Shown: piece after piece, positions 50,964 through 60,397 of the stretch | Numbering within the stretch: position 1 is the first letter of the stretch | Layout: the number at the start of each line of letters is the position of its first letter | NCBI RefSeq assembly: GCF_001685355.1 | Contig: NZ_CP016438.1 | Coordinates: 6,510,001 to 6,574,000 of the forward strand | DNA length: 64,000 nucleotides | Direction: 5' to 3' | Source of the DNA: Streptomyces lincolnensis | GTDB taxonomy: Bacteria; Actinomycetota; Actinomycetes; Streptomycetales; Streptomycetaceae | Translations under genes and position numbers: made by a program | Notes under the pieces: model-generated | Database searches by the model: none | Seen by the model: the letters and a program-made list of their open reading frames with translations, nothing else | Told to the model about the DNA's origin: nothing

Positions 50964-53081
50964 TCAGCTCGGTCCCAACGCCCGCTTGAGGAAGTCCACC
51001 TGAAGCAGCAGCAGGTTCTCCGCGACCTGTTCCTGTGGGGTCATGTGCGTGACGCCCGACAGGGGGAGTACCTCGTGCGGTCGGCCCGCCGCCAGCAACG
51101 CGGAGGACAGGCGCAGGGCGTGGGCGAAGACCACGTTGTCGTCGGCCGTGCCGTGGACGATGAGCAGCGGGCGGTGGGGGTCCGCGGGAGCGGAGAGGCC
51201 CTCGTCCGTCACCAGGGAGCTCTTGGCGTACACGCCGGGGCGCGCCGCCGGGTCGCCCAGGTAGCGCTCGGTGTAGTGGGTGTCGTAGAGGCGCCAGTCC
51301 GTGACGGGGGCGCCCGCGATGCCCGCGTGGAAGACGTCCGGGCGGCGCAGGACGGCCAGCCCCGCGAGCCAACCGCCGTAGGACCAGCCGCGGATGGCCA
51401 CCCGGGAGAGGTCGAGGGGATACCGCCGGGCAAGGTCCTCCAGCGCCTCGACCTGGTCGTCCAGGGAGACCGTCAAGTCCTCGTGGATGGCCTTCTCCCA
51501 GGCGGGGGAGCGGCCCGGCGTGCCCCGGCCGTCGGCGACCACGACCGCGAACCCCTGGTCGGCGAACCACTGCGAGGTGAGGTGGGCGTTGTGGGCGGCG
51601 AGCACGCGGGGACCGTGCGGACCACCGTAGGGATCGAGCAAAACCGGAAGAGGGGCATCCTCTTGGTAGTCCTGTGGCATAAGCACGGCGCATGGGATTC
51701 GGCGTGCGCCCCCCTCGGTGAGGGTCACGCGCGGGGACATACCGGGATCTTCGGCGTACGACAGGATCGTCGCGGTCGGCTTTCCGTCCCGCAGAACCTG
51801 TACCTGCGCGCCCGGCCGGTCGAGCGTCGCCGACACCAGGACGGTCACGCCCCCGGCGCGCACCGCCGAGTGCACGCCGGGCTCCTGCGACAAGCGCTCC
51901 ATGCCGAGCTCGTTCACCCGGTAGACGTGCACCTCGCCCGTCTCGGGCCGGTCCGCGTCCTCACCGGCCGACGCCGAGATCAGCACGTCGTCGTCCGACA
52001 CGTCGAGCACCGCACGGACGTGCAACTGCGGACCCGTCAGCGGCCGTTCGCCCACCGCCAGCACCCGCGCGCCGCCCTCGTCCGCGACCCGCACGAGCTG
52101 CCCGGACGGGCTCCAGCTCGGCACCCCGGCGAAAAGATCCAGCCAAATTGGATCTTCGTCCGCGTGCACCATCCGGGTCGCCCCGGTCGCCGGATCCACC
52201 GCCAGGTACAGCTGACTGCGCTGGTCGCGCGCTTGTACGAGCAGCAGGGGCGCACCCGCCGCTGACCAGTGCACATGCGCCAGGTAGGGGTATCGGGCCC
52301 AGTCCCAGACAACCTCCGTGCGCACCCCGTCCAGGCCGATCAGGAACAGCCGGACGTCCGCGTTGTCCGTCCCCGCCGCCGGGTACGGCACGTGCTGTGG
52401 CTCACGGTCCGGATGCGCCGGATCCGAGATCCACCACCGCCGCACCGGCGTGTTGTCCACCCGTGCCACCAGCAGCCGGTCCGACTCCGGCGACCACCAG
52501 AAACCCCGCGACCGGCCCATCTCCTCCGCCGCGATGAACTCCGCCAGGCCGTAACCCACGTGCTCCGCGTCCGGCTCGGCGAGCACCCGGTCGCCCTCGC
52601 CCTCGGCGCCCACCACCCGCAGGGCGCCCTGGACGACGTAGGCGAGGTGCCGGCCGTCGGGGGAGGGGCGCGGGTCGATCACCGGTCCGGGGACGGGCAG
52701 TTCACGCGCCGTCCCGGCCCGCAGCTCCGCCGTGAAAAGCCGCCCTGACAAGGCGAAAGAGGCCAGTTCGACGGCCGTGTCGGTGGCGTAGCCGACGATG
52801 CCGGCGCCGCCCTCGCGACTGCGTTCCCGGCGGGCCCGCTCCGCCGGGGAGAGGTGCTCGTCCGCGCCGCCCAGGAGAGCGCGCGGGTCCGCCGCCACGC
52901 GCTCCCCGCCGTCCGAAAGGTCCCGCACCCACAGGGAGTTGGCCCGGTCCGTGCCCGAGGACGAGCGCAGGAACACGACACGCGAACCGTCGGGCGCCAC
53001 GCTGAACGCGCGCGGCGCGCCGAGCGTGAACCGCTGGGTACGGGCGTGGCGGCGGGGGAAGGAGTCAGCCTCGGTCGTCAT
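50964..53081 (-). CDS. S9-family prolyl oligopeptidase/dipeptidyl peptidase IV-like
   Basis: The 705-residue protein has an N-terminal DPP-IV-like beta-propeller (~1-440; GSRVVFLRSS, WWSPESDRLLVARVDN, SAAGAPLLLVQARDQRSQLYLAVD) and a C-terminal alpha/beta-hydrolase: YGGPHGPRVL, VVADGRGTPGRSP, the nucleophile motif IRGWSYGGWLAG, DWRLYDTHYTERYLG, and LLIVHGTADDNVVFAHA (Asp) plus THMTP (His). It cleaves short Pro/Ala-containing peptides. ATG 53081 matches the family start; there is no signal peptide, so it is cytoplasmic. It may process peptides imported by the neighbouring oligopeptide transporters (inference). Confidence 0.92.
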   Translation of the reverse strand: MTTEADSFPRRHARTQRFTLGAPRAFSVAPDGSRVVFLRSSSGTDRANSLWVRDLSDGGERVAADPRALLGGADEHLSPAERARRERSREGGAGIVGYATDTAVELASFALSGRLFTAELRAGTARELPVPGPVIDPRPSPDGRHLAYVVQGALRVVGAEGEGDRVLAEPDAEHVGYGLAEFIAAEEMGRSRGFWWSPESDRLLVARVDNTPVRRWWISDPAHPDREPQHVPYPAAGTDNADVRLFLIGLDGVRTEVVWDWARYPYLAHVHWSAAGAPLLLVQARDQRSQLYLAVDPATGATRMVHADEDPIWLDLFAGVPSWSPSGQLVRVADEGGARVLAVGERPLTGPQLHVRAVLDVSDDDVLISASAGEDADRPETGEVHVYRVNELGMERLSQEPGVHSAVRAGGVTVLVSATLDRPGAQVQVLRDGKPTATILSYAEDPGMSPRVTLTEGGARRIPCAVLMPQDYQEDAPLPVLLDPYGGPHGPRVLAAHNAHLTSQWFADQGFAVVVADGRGTPGRSPAWEKAIHEDLTVSLDDQVEALEDLARRYPLDLSRVAIRGWSYGGWLAGLAVLRRPDVFHAGIAGAPVTDWRLYDTHYTERYLGDPAARPGVYAKSSLVTDEGLSAPADPHRPLLIVHGTADDNVVFAHALRLSSALLAAGRPHEVLPLSGVTHMTPQEQVAENLLLLQVDFLKRALGPS

Positions 53082-53284
53082 GCCCCGACCATATTGGCCA
53101 TGCGCCCCCTTGTGCGGCCGTGCGCCGACCGATGCGCACGTACGGATAGTTATGATCACTAGCGCATAGTGGGTATGAACCTGCTGGTTGATGCATGGAT
53201 TTATCTGCCCCAGATTTATCTGCCCCCATAGGTCCGTTCCCGTCCGACTCCCCACGTCCCTGGGTTCTTTGGAGGTGAGCCGCC
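53082..53284. promoter_or_regulatory. Divergent promoter region with 15-bp tandem repeat
   Basis: This 203-bp spacer lies between the S9 peptidase (minus) and a small membrane protein (plus). It is AT-rich for the genome at 53135-53225 (…gatagttatgatcactagcgcatagt…). It carries a tandem direct repeat, gatttatctgcccc at 53198-53211 and 53213-53226. It is a good candidate for promoter and operator sites serving both genes. Confidence 0.5.
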
Positions 53285-53479
53285 GTGGCACTCTCGATTT
53301 CGGCGGTGGTGCTGCTGGCGATCGTCGTCTTCCTGCTGATCAAGAAATCAGGGCTGAAGGGCGGACATGCGGTCGTGTGCGTCCTGCTCGGCTTCTACTT
53401 GGCTTCGTCGACTGTCGCCCCGACGATCAGTGAGCTGACGACGAACATCGCGGGCATGATCGGCAGTATCAAGTTCTGA
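53285..53479 (+). CDS. Small two-helix membrane protein
   Basis: The 64-residue protein consists of two hydrophobic helices (ISAVVLLAIVVFLLI and GGHAVVCVLLGFYLAS) joined by a KKSGLKGG loop, ending TISELTTNIAGMIGSIKF. GTG 53285 has a strong ggaggtg at 53270. It resembles small Streptomyces membrane proteins found on chromosomes and integrative plasmids; the function is unknown. It is followed by hairpins and mshB. Confidence 0.8.
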   Translation: MALSISAVVLLAIVVFLLIKKSGLKGGHAVVCVLLGFYLASSTVAPTISELTTNIAGMIGSIKF

Positions 53480-53516
53480 CCCCGCGGCCGGGTACCCGAC
53501 CGCGCACGGTACGAAA

Positions 53517-53556
53517 CGGGTCCATGCCGCCGGCGACGGCGAGCGGCGTGGACCCG
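53517..53556. terminator. Hairpin between small membrane gene and mshB
   Basis: Arms 53517-53530 and 53543-53556 (14 bp, one G-U-compatible mismatch) are preceded by a second imperfect stem at ~53483-53504. It is a probable terminator for the small membrane protein gene. Confidence 0.7.
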
Positions 53557-53597
53557 CTGCTGTGCCCGCCGCCGGTGCCGCCTCGTAGGGTGGGCCC

Positions 53598-54470
53598 ATG
53601 ACGGAACCACCCGCCCGGCGCCTCCTCCTGGTGCACGCGCACCCGGACGACGAGTCGATCAACAATGGCGCGACCATGGCCAGGTATGCGGCCGAGGGTG
53701 CCCGGGTGACGCTGGTCACCTGCACTCTCGGTGAGCACGGCGAGGTCATCCCGCCCGAGCTCGCGCACCTGAGCGGCCCCGCCCTCGGCGAGCACCGGCT
53801 GCGGGAGCTCGCGCGGGCGATGCGCGCGCTCGGTGTCGAGGACTTCCGTCAGCTGGGCGGGGCAGGCCGCTACCAGGACTCCGGGATGATGGGCCTGGCG
53901 GACAACGACGACCCCGCCTGCTTCTGGCAGGCGGACCTCGACGAGGCCGCCGCGTCGCTCGTCGAGGTGATCCGCGAGGTACGGCCGCAGGTCCTCGTCA
54001 CCTACGACCCGAACGGCGGCTACGGCCACCCCGACCACATCCAGGCCCACCGCGTCGCCATGCGCGCCGCGGAACTCGCCGAGGAGGCCGGCCTGGGGAT
54101 CGCCAAGATCTACTGGAACCGCGTCCCGTGCTCGGTGGCCGAGGAGGCCTTCGCGCGACTGGGACGGGAGCTGCCGGGGCTGCCCTTCGCCAAGGCGGCC
54201 GTCATCGACGACGTACCGGGTGTGGTCGACGACGAGCGGATCACCACCGAGATCGACGGCACCGCGTACGCCGCCGCCAAGGCCGCCGCGATGGGCGCGC
54301 ACGCCACGCAGATCACCGTGGCCGAGCCCTACTTCCTGCTCTCCAACGAACTCGCGCAACCCCTGTTCACCACCGAGTACTACGAGTTGGTGCGCGGAGA
54401 ACGGGCAGGCGAGAGGGAGACCGACCTGTTCGCCGGCATCCATGGAGCCGGTGTCGAGGAGGCGTCATGA
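53598..54470 (+). CDS. mshB: GlcNAc-Ins deacetylase of mycothiol biosynthesis
   Basis: The 290-residue Zn-dependent LmbE-family deacetylase converts GlcNAc-inositol to GlcN-inositol in the actinobacterial thiol pathway. Diagnostic blocks are [22 protein letters not shown] (Zn ligands His/Asp in AHPDDE), the [13 protein letters not shown] loop, [19 protein letters not shown] (third Zn ligand His) and IYWNRVP. The product is a complete MshB, not the Mca amidase, judged from RYQDSGM and overall length. ATG 53598 fits the family start. It overlaps the membrane-protein gene by 4 bp. Confidence 0.94.
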   Translation: MTEPPARRLLLVHAHPDDESINNGATMARYAAEGARVTLVTCTLGEHGEVIPPELAHLSGPALGEHRLRELARAMRALGVEDFRQLGGAGRYQDSGMMGLADNDDPACFWQADLDEAAASLVEVIREVRPQVLVTYDPNGGYGHPDHIQAHRVAMRAAELAEEAGLGIAKIYWNRVPCSVAEEAFARLGRELPGLPFAKAAVIDDVPGVVDDERITTEIDGTAYAAAKAAAMGAHATQITVAEPYFLLSNELAQPLFTTEYYELVRGERAGERETDLFAGIHGAGVEEAS

Positions 54471-54883
54471 GTGCCACGGACCGTTCTCCGATGCTGGCAC
54501 AGCCGCTGCAACGCCCCTCCCTGGCGCGGGCCGCCCTCCACCTGGGGCTGCTGGTGCTGGGAGCCCTGGTCGGCGTGGCCGGGGCACTGGTGCAGGCCGG
54601 CTGGTTCCCGGGCGGGCTGCTCCTCGCGCTGGCCGGCGAGGCCGGGCTGCTGCTCGGCGGGGCGCGGGCCGCGGGCAGCCGGGGCGGGGCCGTCGCTCCC
54701 GCCGCCGGCTGGATGATCGCGGTCATCCTGCTCACCGCCAGCCGACCGGAAGGCGACTTCGTCTTCGCCGCGGAAAGCGGCTCCTACCTCTTCCTGCTCG
54801 GAGGTATGGCTGTCGCTGTGATCTGCGCCACCCTTGGCCCGGGGCGGCAACCGGGCGGCGACGGCGTCCGACTTGGCAAGTGA
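54467..54883 (+). CDS. Membrane protein coupled to mshB (four TM helices)
   Basis: The 138-residue protein has four hydrophobic segments ([84 protein letters not shown]). It starts at ATG 54467, overlapping the mshB stop. I believe it is the conserved mshB-neighbour family annotated as DUF6113, but I could not check. The function is unknown. Confidence 0.82.
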   Translation: MSATDRSPMLAQPLQRPSLARAALHLGLLVLGALVGVAGALVQAGWFPGGLLLALAGEAGLLLGGARAAGSRGGAVAPAAGWMIAVILLTASRPEGDFVFAAESGSYLFLLGGMAVAVICATLGPGRQPGGDGVRLGK

Positions 54884-55041
54884 CGTACCACTTCGCCTGA
54901 CCGCGTCCGTGCGAGTCCCGTGTGGGTTTCCCCATCGGTCGTGGGATACGCGTGAGAAGTGGCCAGTATGGTGGTGCGCGCCGCCGAGTCGCCCGAGAGA
55001 GGTCGTAACGCGGGCGGCGGAGCCAACCGGGAGAACCTGCC

Positions 55042-57501
55042 TTGAGTCGTGAAACTGACACTCCGTCCTCCGGGCCCAACGGGCGCGGCGGAGCCGCATA
55101 CCCCTCCGGCACGCCGCCGTACGGGACGCCCACGGTTCCCGACGGCGGTCCGGACGCGGGCCGTTCGGCCGCGCAGCCGGAGGAACGCAAGACCGAGACC
55201 ACACTGACGACCCGGATCCGGATCAACATCCCCGGATCGCGGCCCATTCCGCCGGTCGTCGTGCGTCAGCCCGTCGGTGACACCGAGAGCACCGACGACA
55301 CCGGCGCGGACGCCGGTCCGTCGACGCCGCCGGGTGCCGTCGCCTCCACGGGCACCGCCGAGGCGCCCGCCGAGCCCGGGCCCGGCGACGAGAAGACCAG
55401 CGACTGGTTCGCGCCGCGCAAGTCCGGCCCGGCCAAGGGCGGTCCGGGCGGCGGCTCCACCAACGGGGCCGGTCTGCCCACGGGTTCGGCGGGCGGCGCT
55501 CCCGCCGCGGGCGGTCCGGGCGCCGGTGCGCCCGGCGGCGCGCGTCCCGGTGCGGCGGGCGGTGCCCGGCCCGGTGGTGTGGTCGGTTCCATGAACGTGC
55601 CGGGCGGCTCCCGCCCGGGCGGTACGAACGGCTCGGGGCTGACCGGCGCCACCGGCGGCCCGGTGGCCCCCGGGCACGGCGGCGGCACCGGTTCCTTCGA
55701 CGTGACCGAGGCGCTGGGCGGCTCCCGCCCCGGCCAGAACGGCACCGAACCGCGCCGCGACGAGCTGCCGTACTTCTCGGAGAACGGCGGCGGCCAGAAC
55801 GGCCAGGGCCCGGCCGGCCAGAGCCCGCTGAGCGCCTACGACCAGGACCTCAGCGCGTACGGCGACCAGAACGGCCGGCCCGGCCAGAACGGCCAAAACG
55901 GCCAGAGCCCGTACGGGGGCCCCGACGAGCTCGGCGGCTTCAGCGGGCCGCACGGCCCCGCGGGCCCGACCGGCGGACCGGTCACCGGCGACGGCCCGAT
56001 GGCCCCGCCCGCCGGCCCCGGCTCCGACCCCTTCGGTGGATCCCGCGACTTCAACGGCCCCGGCGCCTTCGCGGGCCCCGGAGGCCCGTCCGGCGGCCCC
56101 GCCGGTCCTGGGGGGACCAACCCCCTGGGCGGCCCCGGTGGCCCCGGCGTCCGTGGCCCCGGCGGCTCCGACCCGTTCGCCGGACCGGGCGGACCGGGCG
56201 GACCGGGCGCGCATGGCGGACCCAGCGGGCCGGGCGGCCCCGGTGTCCCGGGCCCCGCCCCCGGAGCCCACACCGCCGGCCTCGGCCCCGGTGGCGGTCT
56301 CAGCGACGACACCGCGATCCTCACCCCGCAGAAGCCGGCCCCCGAGCACGGCGGCGCGCACGGCTTCGGCGGCGCCGCGGACAACGTCTCCGGGCACACC
56401 GTCACCAGCGGCATCCCCGTCGTCCCGTCCGACCGCGGCGCGGCGTTCGGGTCCGGCGCGCCCGCCGACGGATCGACCACGCAGGCCACCCCCGTCTTCC
56501 CGGACCCGGCCGCGCAGAGCGCGCCCGCGGCGGCCCCCGCGCCCAAGAAGCCCAAGAAGAAGGGCCGCAGCAAGGTCGGCCTGCTCGTCGGCGGACTGAT
56601 CGTGATCGGCGGTGGCGTCTACGGCGCCGGGCTGCTCATGAACCACTCCGACGTGCCCAAGGGCACCACCGTGTTCGGTGTCGAGATCGGCGGCGGCACC
56701 CGTGACGACGCCGTGGAGAAGCTCAACAAGACGTTCGACGTCCGGGTCAACAAGGACCTGAAGCTCTCGGTCGACGGCAAGACGGTCACGCTCAAGCCGG
56801 ACCAGGCCGGGCTCCAGTTCGACATGGCGGCCACGGTGAGCACGGCCGCGCAGAGCGACTACAACCCGGTCTCCGTGGTCGGCTCGCTCTTCGGACAGCA
56901 CCGGGTCGTGGAGCCGGTCATGCCGGTCGACCAGGAGAAGCTCCAGGCCGCCCTCCAGGACGCGGCGGGCGGTGCCGGTTCGGCGAGCGACGGCACGATC
57001 AAGTTCGAGTCCGGCAAGGCCGTCGCCGTGTACGGCAAGGCGGGCAAGGGCATCGACGTCGCCAGGTCGACCGCGGCGGTCGAGGAGGCGTACCGCACCC
57101 AGGTGGAGACCGGCTCGGCCCCCGCGGTGCCGCTCGCGACCACCACCAAGCAGCCGACGATCTCGAACGCCGAGGTCGACCGGATGATGAAGGAGTTCGC
57201 GGAGCCCGCGATGTCGGCCAACGTCGTCGTGGAGACCGACGCCGCGCACAGCATCCCGCTCGGTGCCCTGTCGCTGCCGAAGATCCTGGGCGTCAAGGCC
57301 GTCGACGGCAAGCTCGTGGAGACGTACAACCTCGAAGCGCTCAAGGCGGCGTACGGCACCACGTTCGACGGCGTGAAGGTCAAGACGGCGACCGGAGAGC
57401 GTGACGTCCTGCCGCAGGACGTCGTCAGCGTCCTGCGCAAGGCACTGCGCGGCAAGACGACGGCCGAGCGCACCGGAGTCATCGACACCAACCCGAGCTG
57501 A
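55042..57501 (+). CDS. Gly/Pro-rich membrane protein with extracytoplasmic peptidoglycan-binding (PG_binding_4) domain
   Basis: The 819-residue protein starts with TTG 55042 behind gggag. About 500 residues are disordered and Gly/Pro/Asn/Gln-rich (runs of GGPGGPGG, GQNGQNGQ), probably cytoplasmic. A Lys-rich stop-transfer (KKPKKKGRSK) and TM helix at ~511-533 (VGLLVGGLIVIGGGVYGAGLL) follow. The extracytoplasmic part has GTTVFGVEIGGGTRDDAVEKL and TVTLKPDQAGLQFDMAATV, the VanW-N/PG_binding_4 pattern, and a second similar unit later (ALSLPKILGVKAVDGKLVETYN). A role in cell-wall attachment or synthesis is likely. The repetitive N-terminus may mediate multivalent contacts. Confidence 0.82.
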   Translation: MSRETDTPSSGPNGRGGAAYPSGTPPYGTPTVPDGGPDAGRSAAQPEERKTETTLTTRIRINIPGSRPIPPVVVRQPVGDTESTDDTGADAGPSTPPGAVASTGTAEAPAEPGPGDEKTSDWFAPRKSGPAKGGPGGGSTNGAGLPTGSAGGAPAAGGPGAGAPGGARPGAAGGARPGGVVGSMNVPGGSRPGGTNGSGLTGATGGPVAPGHGGGTGSFDVTEALGGSRPGQNGTEPRRDELPYFSENGGGQNGQGPAGQSPLSAYDQDLSAYGDQNGRPGQNGQNGQSPYGGPDELGGFSGPHGPAGPTGGPVTGDGPMAPPAGPGSDPFGGSRDFNGPGAFAGPGGPSGGPAGPGGTNPLGGPGGPGVRGPGGSDPFAGPGGPGGPGAHGGPSGPGGPGVPGPAPGAHTAGLGPGGGLSDDTAILTPQKPAPEHGGAHGFGGAADNVSGHTVTSGIPVVPSDRGAAFGSGAPADGSTTQATPVFPDPAAQSAPAAAPAPKKPKKKGRSKVGLLVGGLIVIGGGVYGAGLLMNHSDVPKGTTVFGVEIGGGTRDDAVEKLNKTFDVRVNKDLKLSVDGKTVTLKPDQAGLQFDMAATVSTAAQSDYNPVSVVGSLFGQHRVVEPVMPVDQEKLQAALQDAAGGAGSASDGTIKFESGKAVAVYGKAGKGIDVARSTAAVEEAYRTQVETGSAPAVPLATTTKQPTISNAEVDRMMKEFAEPAMSANVVVETDAAHSIPLGALSLPKILGVKAVDGKLVETYNLEALKAAYGTTFDGVKVKTATGERDVLPQDVVSVLRKALRGKTTAERTGVIDTNPS

Positions 57502-57510
57502 CCCGCACGG

Positions 57511-57540
57511 AGTGCCGCATGACATCTGTCATGCGGCACT
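57511..57540. promoter_or_regulatory. Perfect 14-bp palindrome upstream of ABC exporter-HK-RR operon
   Basis: The arms are 57511-57524 and 57527-57540 with the 2-nt centre tc; the core is CATGACA-tc-TGTCATG. It is 52 bp before the ATG of the ABC ATPase gene and 10 bp after the preceding stop. The short spacer and symmetric half-sites favour a dimeric regulator operator, probably for the response regulator encoded at the end of the operon, though it could also end the upstream transcript. Confidence 0.7.
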
Positions 57541-57591
57541 CCGGACGCCCGACACTGACCGCGCCCGCACCCCCGAGGCCACCATGGCCGT

Positions 57592-58503
57592 ATGACTACG
57601 ACACCCTCGGTGGTCGCGTTCGACCAGGTGAGCAAGGCATACGGCGAGGTCCGGGCCGTGGACGGTCTGACCCTGAGCCTGCGGGCGGGGGAGACCGTCG
57701 CGCTGCTGGGTCCCAACGGCGCCGGCAAGTCGACCACCCTCGATCTGCTGCTCGGGCTGAAGAACGCAGACAGCGGAACCGTCCGCCTCTTCGGCACCAC
57801 CCCGCGTGAAGCGCTCGTCGCCGGGCGCGTGGGCGCCATGCTCCAGAGCGGCGGGCTGATGGACGAGGTGACGGTCGCGGAGCTGGTGCGGCTGGCCTGC
57901 GCCCTGCACCCGAAGCCTTATCCGGTCGCCGACGTGCTGTCCCGCGCGGGCATCGCCCAGCTCGCCGACCGCAAGGTCGACAAGCTCTCCGGCGGCCAGG
58001 CCCAGCGGGTGCGCTTCGCCCTCGCCACGGCCGGCGACAGCGACCTGATCGTCCTCGACGAGCCGACCACCGGCATGGACGTCACCACCCGCCAGGGCTT
58101 CTGGGCCACCATGCGCGAACAGGCCGACCAGGGCCGTACGGTCCTCTTCGCCACCCACTACCTGGAAGAGGCCGACGCGATCGCGGACCGGGTGCTGGTC
58201 CTGCACCGCGGCCGTCTCCTCGCCGACGGCACGGCCGCCGAGATCAAGGCGAAGGCGGGCGCCCGCCGGGTCTCCTTCGACCTGGAGGGCCCGATCGACG
58301 AGCCCGCGCTGCGCGGGCTGCCGTTCCTCACCACGATCGGGATCTCCGGCCGGACCGTCCGCATCCAGTCCTCCGACGCCGACGCGACCGTCCACGCCCT
58401 CTACGGCCTCGGCCTCCACCCGCGCAACCTCGAAGTCGCCGGGCTCGGCCTGGAGCAGGCCTTCGTCGCCATCACCACCGCCGAGGAGGCGAAGCAGCAG
58501 TGA
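57592..58503 (+). CDS. ABC transporter ATPase (drug/lipid exporter, DrrA/NatA-like)
   Basis: The 303-residue ATPase has Walker A LGPNGAGKST, Q-loop MLQSGGL, signature LSGGQAQRV, Walker B LIVLDEPTTGMDV and FATHYLEEAD. A ~75-residue C-terminal regulatory domain follows, as in multidrug and YvfR/LinI-type exporters. It works with the ABC-2 permease encoded next, with which it overlaps by 4 bp (GTGA). Synteny with a DesKR-like pair is typical of lipid- or antibiotic-responsive exporters. Confidence 0.93.
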   Translation: MTTTPSVVAFDQVSKAYGEVRAVDGLTLSLRAGETVALLGPNGAGKSTTLDLLLGLKNADSGTVRLFGTTPREALVAGRVGAMLQSGGLMDEVTVAELVRLACALHPKPYPVADVLSRAGIAQLADRKVDKLSGGQAQRVRFALATAGDSDLIVLDEPTTGMDVTTRQGFWATMREQADQGRTVLFATHYLEEADAIADRVLVLHRGRLLADGTAAEIKAKAGARRVSFDLEGPIDEPALRGLPFLTTIGISGRTVRIQSSDADATVHALYGLGLHPRNLEVAGLGLEQAFVAITTAEEAKQQ

Positions 58504-59240
58504 AGGGCCTCATCAAGCTGGAACTCACCCGCGCCCTGCGCAACCGCAAGTTCCTGTTCTTCTCCGTGCTCTACCCGTCGGTCCTGTTCCTGCTCATCGC
58601 GGGCAGCGCCGACGGCACCCAGAAGGTCGACGGCACCGGCCTCACCGTGGCGACCTACATGATGGTCTCCATGGCCTCCTTCGGCGCCCTCACCGCCGTC
58701 CTGATGGGCAACAGCGAGCGCATCGCCAAGGAGCGGGAGACCGGCTGGGTGCGCCAGCTGAGACTGACCACGCTGCCGGGCCGCGGCTACGTCCTCGCCA
58801 AGACCGCCAGTGCCGCGGTCGTCAGCCTGCCGTCCATCGTCGTGGTCTTCGCCGTCGCCGCGAGCGTGAAGGACGTACGGCTGGACGCCTGGCAGTGGCT
58901 CGCCCTCACCGGCGCGATCTGGGCCGGCAGCCTCGTCTTCGCCGCCCTCGGTGTCGCGATCGGCTACCTAGCGAGCGGGGACGCGGTCCGCCCGATCACG
59001 ATGATCACCTACTTCGGGCTGTCCATCCTCGGCGGCCTGTGGATGCCCACGACGACCTTCCCGTCCTGGCTCCAGGACATCGCGGAGTGGGTGCCCACCC
59101 ACGCGTACGCTGCCCTGGGACAGGCCATCGAGCAGAGCCAGGCCCCGCATGCCAAGGACATCGCCGTCCTCGCCGTCTTCTTCGCCCTCTTCACCGGCGG
59201 CGCGGCCTGGCTGTACCGGAAGGACACGCTGAAGGCGTGA
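58500..59240 (+). CDS. ABC-2 type exporter permease
   Basis: The 246-residue protein has six membrane helices. It has the N-terminal KGLIKLELTRALRNRKFLFFSVLYP, the cytoplasmic ERIAKERETGWVRQLRLTTLPGRGYVLAKT and the TM5-6 loop GGLWMPTTTFPSWLQDIAEWVPTHAYAALGQ, all typical of the ABC2_membrane family (YvfS-like). GTG 58500 overlaps the ATPase stop; its own stop overlaps the kinase start. Confidence 0.93.
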   Translation: MKGLIKLELTRALRNRKFLFFSVLYPSVLFLLIAGSADGTQKVDGTGLTVATYMMVSMASFGALTAVLMGNSERIAKERETGWVRQLRLTTLPGRGYVLAKTASAAVVSLPSIVVVFAVAASVKDVRLDAWQWLALTGAIWAGSLVFAALGVAIGYLASGDAVRPITMITYFGLSILGGLWMPTTTFPSWLQDIAEWVPTHAYAALGQAIEQSQAPHAKDIAVLAVFFALFTGGAAWLYRKDTLKA

Positions 59241-60397
59241 GCAGCGTCGGCATCGGGCAACGCCCGCAGAACCGCAGGCAGAAGGCCGTCAAGTTCTTCT
59301 GGATCGGCATCTGGCTCGCCTACCTCAGTGCGCCCGTGAACGACCTGCTGCACGGCGGGCACAGTGACGGCGTCCAGGTCCTCGGCTGGATCGGCCTGGT
59401 CGCCTTCGTCGCCTGGTACCTGGCCCTGGTCTTCCGCACCGGACGCGGCGAGACCAACGGCCTGGTGTTCGGCTCGCTGGCGGTCCTCGCCGCCCAGTCG
59501 TCCGTCCTGTCCCTCACCCTGGGCCGTGAGTGGCTGGTGCTGTTCGTGTACGTGTCGATCTGCTCCGGTGCCGCGCTCCCCTTCCACCTCGCCCGCTGGA
59601 CGATCCCGGCCGCGTCCGCGCTGCTGACCGGGCTCGCCTTCGTGATCCCCGGCGGCACGTCGTTCCTGGGCGGACTGCTCCTGCCGGCCCTCCTCGGCGG
59701 CTTCGCCATGACCGGCGTACGCGAGATCATCCGTACGAGCATCGAGTTGCGCGAGGCCCGCGCCACCGTCGCCCAGCTCGCCGCCAACGAGGAGCGTCTG
59801 CGCCTCGCCCGCGACCTGCACGACCTGCTCGGCCACTCCCTCTCCGTCATCACCCTGAAGAGCGAACTCGCCGGCCGCATGCTCCCCGACCATCCCGACC
59901 GGGCGGCCCAGCAGGTCGCCGACATCGAACAGGTCAGCCGCCAGGCCATGGTGGACGTCCGTGAGGCCGTCACCGGCTACCGCCGCCCCCGTCTGGCCAC
60001 CGAACTCGCGGGCGCCAGGGTCGCGTTGACGGCGGCGGGTGTGACCGCCGAACTGCCCGCCGAACCCGACCTCACCGGCGTCCCCGAGCAGAGCGAGTCC
60101 GCCCTCGCCTGGGCGCTGCGCGAGGCGGTCACCAACGTCGTACGGCACAGCGGCGCCCGGCGCTGCGCGGTGGACCTCGTCCGGCACCAGACCCTGGACG
60201 GCCCGCTCCTGGAACTCCGCGTCGAGGACGACGGCTCGGGGAGTCCGGGCAGCGGTCCCGGCAACGGCCTGACCGGCCTCACCGAACGCCTGGAGAAGGC
60301 CGGCGGCACCCTGGAGGCGGGCGGCACCCGACAGGGCTTCCGCCTGGTCGCCCGGGTGCCGGCGGGCTCCGCGGCCGACGTAGGATCCGCCCCATGA
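59237..60397 (+). CDS. Membrane histidine kinase, NarL/DesK family
   Basis: The 386-residue kinase has about six membrane helices (residues ~20-165) without a sensor loop, a HisKA_3 helix LRLARDLHDLLGHSLSVITLKSEL with His195, N-box REAVTNVVRH and G-box GPGNGLTGLTERL. GTG 59237 overlaps the permease stop. It probably senses the exporter substrate or membrane state and phosphorylates the next gene product. It is paralogous to the cluster kinase at 9130-10419. Confidence 0.94.
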   Translation: MSSVGIGQRPQNRRQKAVKFFWIGIWLAYLSAPVNDLLHGGHSDGVQVLGWIGLVAFVAWYLALVFRTGRGETNGLVFGSLAVLAAQSSVLSLTLGREWLVLFVYVSICSGAALPFHLARWTIPAASALLTGLAFVIPGGTSFLGGLLLPALLGGFAMTGVREIIRTSIELREARATVAQLAANEERLRLARDLHDLLGHSLSVITLKSELAGRMLPDHPDRAAQQVADIEQVSRQAMVDVREAVTGYRRPRLATELAGARVALTAAGVTAELPAEPDLTGVPEQSESALAWALREAVTNVVRHSGARRCAVDLVRHQTLDGPLLELRVEDDGSGSPGSGPGNGLTGLTERLEKAGGTLEAGGTRQGFRLVARVPAGSAADVGSAP

